Source of the DNA: an uncultured Eubacteriales bacterium
Lineage (GTDB): Bacteria > Bacillota > Clostridia > Oscillospirales > Ruminococcaceae
Assembly (NCBI GenBank): GCA_902493155.1
Contig: CABUOE010000129.1
Location: 1 to 6,460 of the forward strand
Reading direction: 5' to 3'
DNA length: 6,460 nt
The notes beneath the pieces were generated by a model that was not told where the DNA came from, did not search any database, and worked only from the letters and a program-made list of their open reading frames with translations. Numbering within the stretch: the first letter of the stretch is position 1; each line of letters begins with the position of its first letter. The position numbers and the translations under genes were made by a program. Of the stretch, positions 1 to 6,198 are shown one piece after another.

Positions 1-2
1 CG

Positions 3-902
3 TCAGGTACGCTCAAGCTGTGCAATCTGCAAATACACCGCCTGTTCCGAATTTTGGCACAAAAGGATTTACAGCATTTTAATGAATTGCAGCAAGCTCT
101 TGGGTCATGTGATGGGACAAGCAGCGTTCTAAGGCTCCCGGATGAAATGCAAACCTATCTGTTCCCTGACGGAAGGGCTTGGCGCTACTCTCAGACTGAA
201 ATAGCAGTGCAGGATGGAACAATTTTTAGAGAAGCGATCTTCTCGGATGTGACCGAACTTTACGAAAAGGGTCAGAAGCTCAAGGAACAAACCAAGCAAC
301 TCGAAAAGTTTGCCCGTGACTTAAAGATCCTTTCGGATAATGTACTGGCGCTGACAAAGGAGACGGAGATTCTGTCGGCAAAGACAAAACTACACGATCA
401 GATGGGCGCAGGGATCATCGCTATGCGGCAGATCATACGGCAAGAGCAGGTATCACAGGAGGCCGCAGACAGTCTCCAGTTGTTTCAAAAGGCGGTCAGT
501 GCGATCAAGAGTGATAACGAATATCCTCTGGAGCGCGGCGAACTTGCGGAATTTCTGCGAGATGCCGACACCATCGGTGTAAAAGTAGAATTGACAGGTG
601 AACTGCCAAAGCAGGAAGATGTGTACCACATATTTGTAATCGCCATGCGGGAATGTCTGACCAACAGCGTCCGTCACGCCGATGCAACAAGACTTTCCGC
701 CGTCATAAAGCAAAACGGTGGCACCATTTCCCTGCGTATTACAAACAACGGAAGGCCCCCCGAGAGCGCCATTGTACCCAAAGGCGGATTACTTAACCTC
801 CACCGTCATGTTATAAATTTAGAAGGCTCTATGGAAATACAGTGGTCTCCAGATTTCGTACTGACCATTACCATACCCGCAGAAAAGGAGGCGGCAGAAT
901 GA
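3..902 (+). CDS. Sensor histidine kinase, NarL-family type (5' end outside window)
   Basis: The frame is open from the window edge. The first possible start (TTG at 54) has no ribosome site before it, so I treat the gene as truncated; 299 codons are visible. The first ~75 residues resemble a PAS-like or linker region ending in FSDVTEL. A helical, probably coiled-coil segment follows (about nt 260-390). The H-box is KLHDQMGAG, with the likely phosphorylated His at 393-395, and resembles the HisKA_3/NarL type rather than the EnvZ type. The HATPase domain has an N-box RECLTNSVRHA (Asn at 663-665) and a G-rich GGLLNLHRHV segment near 795-825. No membrane segment is visible, but one may lie upstream of the window. 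It should autophosphorylate on His and donate to the regulator encoded directly downstream, whose start codon overlaps its stop (ATGA). The signal sensed is unknown. Confidence 0.9.
   Translation, partial: SGTLKLCNLQIHRLFRILAQKDLQHFNELQQALGSCDGTSSVLRLPDEMQTYLFPDGRAWRYSQTEIAVQDGTIFREAIFSDVTELYEKGQKLKEQTKQLEKFARDLKILSDNVLALTKETEILSAKTKLHDQMGAGIIAMRQIIRQEQVSQEAADSLQLFQKAVSAIKSDNEYPLERGELAEFLRDADTIGVKVELTGELPKQEDVYHIFVIAMRECLTNSVRHADATRLSAVIKQNGGTISLRITNNGRPPESAIVPKGGLLNLHRHVINLEGSMEIQWSPDFVLTITIPAEKEAAE
886..891 (+). promoter_or_regulatory. Ribosome binding site fixing the response regulator start
   Basis: A perfect AGGAGG lies 7 nt before ATG 899, inside the last codons of the kinase gene. It favours ATG 899 over the longer GTG-initiated reading from 842, which would overlap the kinase by 61 nt. 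It also indicates translational coupling of kinase and regulator. Confidence 0.85.
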
Positions 903-1552
903 AACAGGTGTTAATCGTTGAGGACCAGCGGATGCCCCGCAAATACATGGAGAGAATGATCTGTGACAGTAAAAAATATGCTTTAGCGGCCAGCATAAGC
1001 GGTGCGGATATTGCCCTCGCCTATTGCCGGCGGCAGCCCATTGACCTGATCCTAATGGATGTATGTACCGCCGGAAGCAAGGACGGCATCGAGGCCGCCG
1101 CCGAAATTAAAGAGGAGTTCCCAAGTATAAAAATTATTGCCGTTACGTCAATGGTGGAGGTCAGCTTTTTGGAAAGGGCCAAAACCGCAAAGGTAGACAG
1201 CTTTTGGTATAAGGATTTCAGCCCCGAAGAACTGATTGATGTCATCGAGCGCACTATGGCGGGAGAGCACCTTTTTCCGCATGAAACACCGAAAGTCCAG
1301 TTAGGGCTTGCCACCAGCACAGATTTGACCGCTAAAGAAATCCAGGTACTGCGCCTTGTGTGCGATGGCCTGGAGTACAGCGAAATCGCCCAGGCCCTTT
1401 GTGTTGCGGAGAGGACTGTGAAGTATCACGTTTCCAACATCCTGCAAAAAACAGGCTACGCCAATAAGACCCGCCTTGCCATAGCGGTCACGGGCAAAAA
1501 GTTTATCATTCCAAGTCTCCCGGAAGATTTGGAATCCGATACAACAGAATAA
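899..1552 (+). CDS. Response regulator, NarL/LuxR family
   Basis: The 217-residue product has the usual length and layout of this family. The receiver domain is at residues 2-120: acidic pair E8/D9, phosphoacceptor D54 in LILMDV, T83 in AVTS and K105 in WYKD, so all catalytic positions are intact. A short linker leads to a LuxR-type helix-turn-helix at about 142-205, with LTAKEIQVLRL and the recognition-helix region AERTVKYHVSNIL. It is the expected partner of the kinase upstream, with which it shares an ATGA overlap. When phosphorylated it should dimerise and bind DNA. A plausible target is the promoter of the next unit, about 100 nt downstream, but no binding site can be proven here. The start is ATG 899, preceded by AGGAGG. 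Transcription ends at the hairpin just after the stop. Confidence 0.95.
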   Translation: MKQVLIVEDQRMPRKYMERMICDSKKYALAASISGADIALAYCRRQPIDLILMDVCTAGSKDGIEAAAEIKEEFPSIKIIAVTSMVEVSFLERAKTAKVDSFWYKDFSPEELIDVIERTMAGEHLFPHETPKVQLGLATSTDLTAKEIQVLRLVCDGLEYSEIAQALCVAERTVKYHVSNILQKTGYANKTRLAIAVTGKKFIIPSLPEDLESDTTE

Positions 1553-1559
1553 CGGTTTC

Positions 1560-1595
1560 ATTTCCCGGTTTCAGAGAAACCGGGAAATTTTTTTT
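1560..1595 (+). terminator. Intrinsic terminator of the kinase/regulator unit
   Basis: Arms TTTCCCGGTTT (1561-1571) and AAACCGGGAAA (1577-1587) are perfectly complementary over 11 bp around a 5-nt loop and are followed by eight T (1588-1595). This is a textbook rho-independent terminator, 8 nt after the regulator stop, and it separates the two transcription units. Confidence 0.95.
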
Positions 1596-1623
1596 GAGAA
1601 AATTTCAAAAACTTGCACTTAGG

Positions 1624-1665
1624 GACAGGGCGCAAAAGGGAGCTTTTCGTTATACTTGTACTGTC
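1624..1665 (+). promoter_or_regulatory. Putative promoter of the receiver-like/SBP/membrane-LuxR unit
   Basis: After the terminator, a -10-like TATACT (1651-1656) lies 38 nt before the next ATG. The -35 position about 17 bp upstream reads GGGCGC, far from TTGACA, so the promoter would be expected to need an activator. AAAAG (1634-1638) and CTTTT (1643-1647) form a small palindrome just upstream of the -10. GACAG (1624-1628) and CTGTC (1661-1665) form an outer inverted pair. These could be regulator sites, for example for the NarL-type protein upstream, but that is inference. Confidence 0.4.
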
Positions 1666-1693
1666 AAAGGCCAGATTTTATGGGGGTGGTTTC

Positions 1694-2077
1694 ATGCGCA
1701 GGATCGTGATTGATATGCAAAATACCTTGTTTGCCGACGCAGTGGCCGAAGCATTGCGTAACTTTGATTCCGACCTGGAGCCGATTATGAGTGAAAGCCC
1801 GGACAAGACCCTGTCACTATGCGAAGCCACGCTTGCAAATGTCCTGATTATGGAGGTTACTGCATACACAGCCTGGGGATTAGAGGAGCGGCTAAAGATT
1901 CGCAGCTTATTGCAGAAGACCACTCCGAGCTGCAAAGTCGTATTGGTAGTGGATGAAAACACCGAAAAAAAGCTGGCAGACAGGGTGCGTCAGGCCAAAA
2001 AGGATGGCTTGGTGGATAACTTTGTTTACGGCTCTGTTTCTTCCAGCTATCTCTCTGCCGTTATAGACGCACTTTAG
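1694..2077 (+). CDS. Receiver-like protein with degenerate phosphorylation site
   Basis: The product is 127 residues with no DNA-binding domain. It aligns by eye with the receiver of the regulator at 899-1552: strand RRIVID, helix, strand NVLIMEV, strand KVVLVV, then NFVYGSVSSSYLSAVI, which matches the usual F-Y-K-D-x-S-x-E-x-L-x-x-A-I end of NarL receivers. Key residues have changed. The phosphoacceptor Asp is Glu (E54, nt 1853-1855), the second acidic-pocket residue is Met (M8) and the conserved Lys is Gly (G113). It should therefore not be phosphorylated in the normal way and may sit fixed in one state, acting through protein contacts. The start at ATG 1694 has a GGGGGTGG ribosome site at 1682-1689. 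It is first in a unit with the SBP gene 49 nt downstream. The receiver assignment rests on fold pattern, so moderate certainty. Confidence 0.75.
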   Translation: MRRIVIDMQNTLFADAVAEALRNFDSDLEPIMSESPDKTLSLCEATLANVLIMEVTAYTAWGLEERLKIRSLLQKTTPSCKVVLVVDENTEKKLADRVRQAKKDGLVDNFVYGSVSSSYLSAVIDAL

Positions 2078-2126
2078 GAAAGAGGCCAATGCAAATCAAA
2101 CCGAACGATGTGAGGAGAACCCCAAA

Positions 2127-3473
2127 ATGAAAAAACTACTTATTATATTTCTTGCAATTATGATGCTGGCAGGTATAGCGGGCTGTGGCGATAAAGCTGC
2201 ATCTGATCCTGTAACATTGACCATGTGGCACGTCTATGGGAGCCAGACAGAGTCGCCGTTTAACGTGATGATCGACGAGTTTAACCAGACACGGGGAAAG
2301 GAGACCGGTGTTGTTATTTCTGTTGTCTCCGTCACAAACTCGACCGCCATTGACAAGGCGCTGATTTCATCTGCCCATAATGAACCGGGAACAGCTCCTA
2401 TGCCGGATTTGTTTACTGCATACCCGCGAGTGGCGGAAGAAATTGGTATGGACAGGCTTTTGGATTGGAGCGAATATCTTTCAGAGGACGAACGTTCCGC
2501 TTATGTGGATGAATTCTTAGCAGAAGGCGTCATGGATGAACGGCTGGTAATGCTGCCCATCGCCAAATCAACGGAACTGCTGTTTTTGAATAAGACGCTA
2601 TTCGACCGCTTTGCCGCAGATGTAGGAGCATCAGAGGAGATGCTTCTACACTTTGAATCCCTCTTTGACTTGTGCTGTCAGTATTATGATTGGTCAAATG
2701 GTGTGGAAATGTTCCAGATCAATGATTTCTACCATTACTTTCTCGCTAACATAACTGGATTGGGCGGGCAGTTTATTCGAGGCGGAAAGCTGGATTGTAA
2801 CAGTGAAGAATTTGAGCGGGTTTATCTTCCCATGGCGCGTGCAGCGATCCATGGAGGACTCTGCGTTGGGAACGGTTATGCCTCTGACCGGTGGAAAACC
2901 GCAGAGGTCATCAGCAATATCGGTTCTACGGCAGGAATGCTATATCTGCGAGACTATGTAACCTACGAAAACAACACTACCGAGGATATTGAGACGGCAG
3001 TATATCCCTACCCTACGTTCTCCGGTGCTTCACCTGTAGTTGTGCAGAGAGGTACGGGCCTATTTGCCATGAAAAGCGAAGACCCGCGAAAAAACGAGGC
3101 TGCCGCCATTTTTGGGAAATGGATCACGGAGGAAAAGCACAATCTGGACTTTGCTGTAGGCTCTGGATACCTTCCGGTTACTGAGGATGCCTTTTCCTCG
3201 CTGTTCTCAAATATGAGCATTATTGAGAACAAAAAATTTCATATACTCTATGACGCAGTAGACCAGATGTATGGCTCCTATACCTTCTGCCCTTTGCCGC
3301 TGTATGACAATTCCGGCAAAACGCAGGAATCCTTTGAGCATGCTATGAAAGGCATATTATTAAAATACCGCAATGACTATGTTAGTCGGGTGGAATACGG
3401 GGAAGACCCGGAAACTGTCCTTTCAGAACTCCTTCTTTCCTCACTTGCGGAGATTCGAGACGCCGTAGAGTAA
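2127..3473 (+). CDS. Extracellular solute-binding lipoprotein (family 1-like, ABC type)
   Basis: The product has 448 residues, the usual size for sugar-type family 1 binding proteins. A lipoprotein signal peptide (KK, a hydrophobic stretch, then lipobox IAGC) puts the lipidated Cys at residue 20, so the mature protein is anchored outside the membrane. The mature part begins VTLTMWHVYG, close to the ITxWH start of UgpB/MalE-like proteins. Other family-like parts are PDLFTAYP (93-100), LPIAKSTELLFLNKTLFD (143-160) and YPYPTFSG (293-300). The ligand cannot be read from sequence. GAGGAG at 2112-2117 lies 9 nt before the ATG. No permease or ATPase gene follows; the next gene, 22 nt on, encodes a membrane-bound LuxR regulator. 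This suggests a sensing rather than a transport role, although a distant permease could exist. Confidence 0.9.
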   Translation: MKKLLIIFLAIMMLAGIAGCGDKAASDPVTLTMWHVYGSQTESPFNVMIDEFNQTRGKETGVVISVVSVTNSTAIDKALISSAHNEPGTAPMPDLFTAYPRVAEEIGMDRLLDWSEYLSEDERSAYVDEFLAEGVMDERLVMLPIAKSTELLFLNKTLFDRFAADVGASEEMLLHFESLFDLCCQYYDWSNGVEMFQINDFYHYFLANITGLGGQFIRGGKLDCNSEEFERVYLPMARAAIHGGLCVGNGYASDRWKTAEVISNIGSTAGMLYLRDYVTYENNTTEDIETAVYPYPTFSGASPVVVQRGTGLFAMKSEDPRKNEAAAIFGKWITEEKHNLDFAVGSGYLPVTEDAFSSLFSNMSIIENKKFHILYDAVDQMYGSYTFCPLPLYDNSGKTQESFEHAMKGILLKYRNDYVSRVEYGEDPETVLSELLLSSLAEIRDAVE

Positions 3474-3495
3474 TGACAGGAAAAGGGGGACCGCC

Positions 3496-5172
3496 ATGAT
3501 ACTACATCTGAAAGAAATCAAATCTGCGCTGGAGGCAGCTCAAGCGCAGGGGGTCTCCATGCGCCGCCGCCTTATGCTTTATCTTTTTGCCATCATGCTC
3601 TTTTTTGCGCTTCTGATTGCTGTGCTGCTGTTTCTGTTCGGCGCAGTTGACCCCATTGGCTCTGAGGTGGAGTGGGCATTGACAAATCAGCTTGAGAACT
3701 CTGTCAACTTCATTGAGGCGCAGAGCAACGACCAAGCAGCCTATGCGGTTGCATTCTCTCAGCAGCTAACATCAGCAATCAGAGATGAACTTGTTAATTC
3801 CGGGATTACTTTTGACCAGCTTCGCAATGCCCCAGATGCCTTAACATCTGTTCAAGACAGCATCTTTGAAGTTGTCTACAATAATATGCAGCTTGCACCT
3901 TGCAGCGGGGCATTCTGCTTTTTGAATACCACCGTTAACGATACGCTGCCCAACAAAAGTTATCAGGGGCTATACTTAAAATTTGCGAACCTGAGTGCGG
4001 AAAATACGATCCATAATGATGTTTGCCTGTTCCGTGGTTTTTCCTCGATTGCGAGAAAAAACCACATCAATCTCCACAGCACTTGGCAGTTGGAAAACCA
4101 AGAAGGATTGTTTCCAGAAATTGATACGCTCATGTCTTCAAAAAGCGAGAACATTTCCAAGGCTTACTCACTCACATCCGTTTATCGGTTGCCCGATACT
4201 TGGGAAAATGTGCGTTTACTCTGCGTACCTGTTTTTGACTCCCGTGGAGTTACCATCGGTGTGTGCGGCTTTGAAATCAGCAATCTGTATTTTATGCTTT
4301 CACACAAGACATCGGAGACAGAGCAATCTCATATTTTCTGTGCTCTCCTTAACCGTAGTTCTGATGGCTATGTAGGTCAGATTGCCGGAAACCAATCAGG
4401 TTATTTCCCACCAGTGGACAGCGTCTTTACCATTGAAAATAATCCAGACTTGACTATCTTTCATAGCAGCGATATTGAATTCATCGGTAAAGCACAGGAT
4501 TTGAAGATAGGGACAACTACCCATGTCGTGGCCGTAATGCTCCCCGCTGAAGAATATCAGGCACTTGTAAAGACTGTGCAACTTAAAATTGCAGCAATTC
4601 TGTTTATCACAGCCGTTGCTATTTTGGTTGTTGCTCTCTGGGGCAGCAAAAAATATGTTGCGCCTATTCTGAAAGACCTAGAGCGGATCAAAAACGGCGC
4701 AGGCCCAGAGCAGGGGCACTCCCGCGTTTTGGAGATTGGAGACCTTTTTGCTTTTCTTGCACAGCAGGATCGGGATCATGAAGCAGCTTTGTCCGCTTTA
4801 CATCGTGAGAAACTGGAAGCAAAGAGCAGGCAGGAACGTTTGCAAAGTGAGCTGGAGCAGGCCAACAGCGAATATGAGTCGGCTCAGATGGAAATTGCTC
4901 GACTTGCATATTCCAGAAAACAAGAAGTAGATCCAGACGATTTTCAATTTTTCTTGGATGGAATCAGCAAATTCACTCCTACGGAGCGTAAAGTCTTTGA
5001 ACTGTATCTGGATGGGAAAAGCGCAAAAGAGATTATTGCAATTCTCGAAATTACAGAAAATACACTAAAGTTCCATAATAAAAACATCTACAATAAACTT
5101 GGGGTTTCGTCTCGAAAGCAGTTGCTTCGTTATGCAGCTCTAATGAAGCAACAGGGGAATAACAATCCGTAA
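3496..5172 (+). CDS. Membrane-anchored LuxR-type regulator with Cache-like extracellular sensor
   Basis: The product has 558 residues. In order it shows a short cytoplasmic N-terminus ending in RRR (23-25), TM1 (about 27-50), an extracellular domain (about 51-363), TM2 (about 364-384), a coiled coil rich in E, K, Q and R (about 425-475), and a LuxR/NarL helix-turn-helix (about 491-550; FTPTERKVFELYLDGKSAKE, then TENTLKFHNKNIYNKLG). The extracellular part looks like a double Cache domain: LLCVPVFDSRGVTIGVCGFE (241-260) matches the usual P-x-x-D-x-x-G-x-x-x-G-V segment, and HVVAVMLPAEEY (343-354) fits the end of a second subdomain. There is no kinase or receiver, so signal and DNA binding sit in one chain. 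AGGGGG at 3484-3489 lies 6 nt before the ATG. It is last in its unit, 22 nt after the binding-protein gene. It could act while membrane-bound or after proteolytic release; the sequence does not decide. Confidence 0.88.
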   Translation: MILHLKEIKSALEAAQAQGVSMRRRLMLYLFAIMLFFALLIAVLLFLFGAVDPIGSEVEWALTNQLENSVNFIEAQSNDQAAYAVAFSQQLTSAIRDELVNSGITFDQLRNAPDALTSVQDSIFEVVYNNMQLAPCSGAFCFLNTTVNDTLPNKSYQGLYLKFANLSAENTIHNDVCLFRGFSSIARKNHINLHSTWQLENQEGLFPEIDTLMSSKSENISKAYSLTSVYRLPDTWENVRLLCVPVFDSRGVTIGVCGFEISNLYFMLSHKTSETEQSHIFCALLNRSSDGYVGQIAGNQSGYFPPVDSVFTIENNPDLTIFHSSDIEFIGKAQDLKIGTTTHVVAVMLPAEEYQALVKTVQLKIAAILFITAVAILVVALWGSKKYVAPILKDLERIKNGAGPEQGHSRVLEIGDLFAFLAQQDRDHEAALSALHREKLEAKSRQERLQSELEQANSEYESAQMEIARLAYSRKQEVDPDDFQFFLDGISKFTPTERKVFELYLDGKSAKEIIAILEITENTLKFHNKNIYNKLGVSSRKQLLRYAALMKQQGNNNP

Positions 5173-5178
5173 TGATGA

Positions 5179-5240
5179 TTGCCTACAGGCCATAGTTTTT
5201 GATACTGTAGGTTATAAGAAAGTTCCTATAACGTAGGCAA
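5179..5240. repeat. Cluster of overlapping inverted repeats after the membrane regulator gene
   Basis: CCTACAG (5182-5188) pairs with CTGTAGG (5205-5211). TTGCCTAC (5179-5186) can instead pair with GTAGGCAA (5233-5240), which directly abuts a third pair, GTTATA (5211-5216) with TATAAC (5227-5232). The first two pairings exclude each other. There is no T-run, so it is not a standard terminator, though it lies where the operon should end. It also sits at the junction with the GC-richer element-like DNA. Confidence 0.55.
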
Positions 5241-5415
5241 GCAGGGTATCGGGATATCCTTTTGGACATCTCGATACGCTTGTTGGGGTTTCCCCAAGCC
5301 CCGGACCATCCGCTTTGCGTCCGGTGAACACGCCTGGCGGCGTGGCTCTATGCTTCGCATGACCAGCAGGGGAAAAAGTGACTTTACCATATCAAGGGAA
5401 TAGCCGCAAAGCGGC
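5238..5415. other. Hairpin array, possible oriT or mobilisation region
   Basis: Five small inverted repeats follow one another. The strongest is GTATCGGGATATCC (5246-5259) with GGACATCTCGATAC (5264-5277): 14 positions with one G-T and one mismatch around TTTT, extended by CAAGC (5238-5242) and GCTTG (5278-5282). Then come TTGGGG/CCCCAA (5283-5297), CCGGAC/GTCCGG (5301-5324), ACGCC/GGCGT (5330-5343) and ATGC/GCAT (5350-5360), and GCCGC/GCGGC (5403-5415) inside the next ORF. Stacked hairpins like these are common at transfer origins of mobile elements. The general look recalls the region before the mobC/relaxase genes of Tn1549-like elements, from memory and not searched. No nic site can be assigned. 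Confidence 0.4.
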
Positions 5416-5578
5416 GCAAGAGGCAATGCCCCTTGGTCGGAGCAGAGCGACGCAGGCCGTCCAGGGGCGTGGCTACACCAGCGATCCCAAGTGGCAGTTC
5501 CGCAGGACGCACGAGTACATGGTGCAGACCATGTATAGAAGTGCGCCGCCGTTCCTCGCTGATGTTCTGAACGGATAG
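5378..5578 (+). CDS. Small protein, element-associated, function unknown
   Basis: A 66-residue ORF starts at GTG 5378, with AGGGG (5368-5372) 5 nt upstream, and ends at TAG 5576-5578. The product begins MTLPYQGNSRKAAQEAMPLG and has a C-terminal half with DPKWQFRRTHEYMVQTMY and PPFLADVLNG. It is basic in the first half, with no signal peptide or membrane helix. I recognise no catalytic domain. The end PPFLADVLNG and the setting among hairpins resemble short ORFs before mobilisation genes in Clostridia conjugative elements; this is memory-based. GATAGGAGA at its stop looks like a ribosome site for a following gene, but no real gene follows. Only an 11-codon ORF at 5598-5633 is seen, so the downstream gene has probably been lost. 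Confidence 0.45.
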   Translation: MTLPYQGNSRKAAQEAMPLGRSRATQAVQGRGYTSDPKWQFRRTHEYMVQTMYRSAPPFLADVLNG

Positions 5579-5718
5579 GAGACACCGGCAACCAACGATG
5601 GAGGACGGCGAAGCCATTTTTGACCGCCCATAGCGCCCCGCCTCGGTTCGTTCGGCTACCCTTTCCAGGTGATGCCGTGTCCTATCCTTGGCACAACATC
5701 CGCTATTGCGAAACGCAC

Positions 5719-5744
5719 CCAGCCGGGGCTGATGCCCCGGCTGG
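5719..5744. repeat. Strong GC hairpin
   Basis: CCAGCCGGGGC (5719-5729) and GCCCCGGCTGG (5734-5744) are perfectly complementary over 11 bp around TGAT. No T-run follows on either strand, so it is not a typical intrinsic terminator. An outer pair, TCCTATCC (5680-5687) and GGATAGGA (5743-5750), overlaps its right arm. Confidence 0.75.
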
Positions 5745-5836
5745 ATAGGATGTATTCTCTTTGTCCTTAACGGTACACCTCACTTTTTGGCAACCCTGGT
5801 CATGCCTATTTTTGCGGGGCAAATAGATGGAAAAAG

Positions 5837-5894
5837 AATAAGGATAAACCAGCTAACCCATTGCAACGCAAGGGTTTTCCGATTTGTCCTTATT
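5837..5894. repeat. Nested inverted repeat before the integrase remnant
   Basis: AATAAGGATAAA (5837-5848) and TTTGTCCTTATT (5883-5894) are complementary at 11 of 12 positions. Inside them AACCC (5855-5859) pairs with GGGTT (5872-5876). The right edge lies about 10 nt before the integrase fragment begins. It could be a recombinase or excisionase site, or an element end. Confidence 0.5.
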
Positions 5895-5906
5895 ATGCCA
5901 TAAGGG

Positions 5907-6098
5907 CATAGCTGCGCCTCGCTCTTGCTTGCAAACGATGTGCCGCTGAAGCAAATTCCAGACTGGCTCGGGCACAGCGATTTTTCTACCACAGCTAATA
6001 TCTACGCTCATCTTGATTACTCTTCAAAGCTGTCATCGGCGCAGGCAATGGTGAACGGAATGGTACTGCCAGAGGCGGTAGATTTCAGCAGCAAATGA
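5907..6098 (+). pseudogene. Tyrosine recombinase (integrase), C-terminal fragment
   Basis: The 63 codons from CAT 5907 to the TGA at 6096-6098 encode the end of a phage/ICE-type tyrosine integrase. It begins HSCASLLLANDVPLKQI, followed by DWLGHSDFSTTANIYAHLD. The opening HSC corresponds to the conserved H-x-x-R-like box, normally LRHS; here the Arg-equivalent position before His is lost and the frame has TAA at 5901-5903. LGHS is the second His box, and the Tyr of IYAHLD is the nucleophile that would join to DNA. Everything before, including the DNA-binding arm and first catalytic Arg, is missing, and no start or ribosome site is present, so it should be inactive. Integrases usually lie near an element end, and this one points towards the tRNA-Ser gene 176 nt away. 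Confidence 0.9.
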
Positions 6099-6198
6099 AC
6101 CGAAATTACGGACAATAGTGTAGCAAACTGATTTATCGGCTCGAATAAGTACAAAAGCTGAAAACTGCCCTTGTTCTTTCCATAAGAACGTCAATTCT

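Larger units (their letters stand above)
5579..5906. other. Non-coding stretch, probable deletion scar of an element
   Basis: No convincing gene is seen on either strand. The stretch holds an 11-codon ORF (ATG 5598 to TAG 5631-5633) that I do not regard as real, the GC hairpin at 5719-5744, a 10-bp direct repeat TTTGTCCTTA (5760-5769 and 5883-5892), and the nested inverted repeat at 5837-5894. The GC-rich first part gives way to AT-richer DNA after about 5745, suggesting at least two pieces of different origin. Confidence 0.5.

Noticed and set aside
842..898. N-terminal extension of the response regulator from a GTG at 842
   Set aside because: It would overlap the kinase gene by 61 nt, adds residues outside the receiver fold, and ATG 899 has a perfect ribosome site and starts right at the first receiver strand.
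1613..1618. TTGCAC as the -35 of the second unit
   Set aside because: It lies 32 bp from the TATACT -10, far beyond the usual 16-18 bp.
1613..1693. N-terminal extension of the receiver-like protein from a TTG at 1613
   Set aside because: It would run through the likely promoter and lacks a ribosome site; ATG 1694 follows GGGGGTGG and begins the first strand.
5217..5232. Resemblance of AAGTTCCTAT to an FLP recombinase site arm
   Set aside because: There is only one short partial arm, no second arm or spacer, and the FLP system is from yeast; taken as chance.
5226..5591. Minus-strand ORF of 121 codons
   Set aside because: It has low-complexity, Cys/Arg/Pro-rich content with no domain sense, spans the hairpin array and opposes a better-supported plus-strand ORF.
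5780..5992. Minus-strand ORF of 70 codons
   Set aside because: It runs antisense through the recognisable integrase fragment and has no convincing start.
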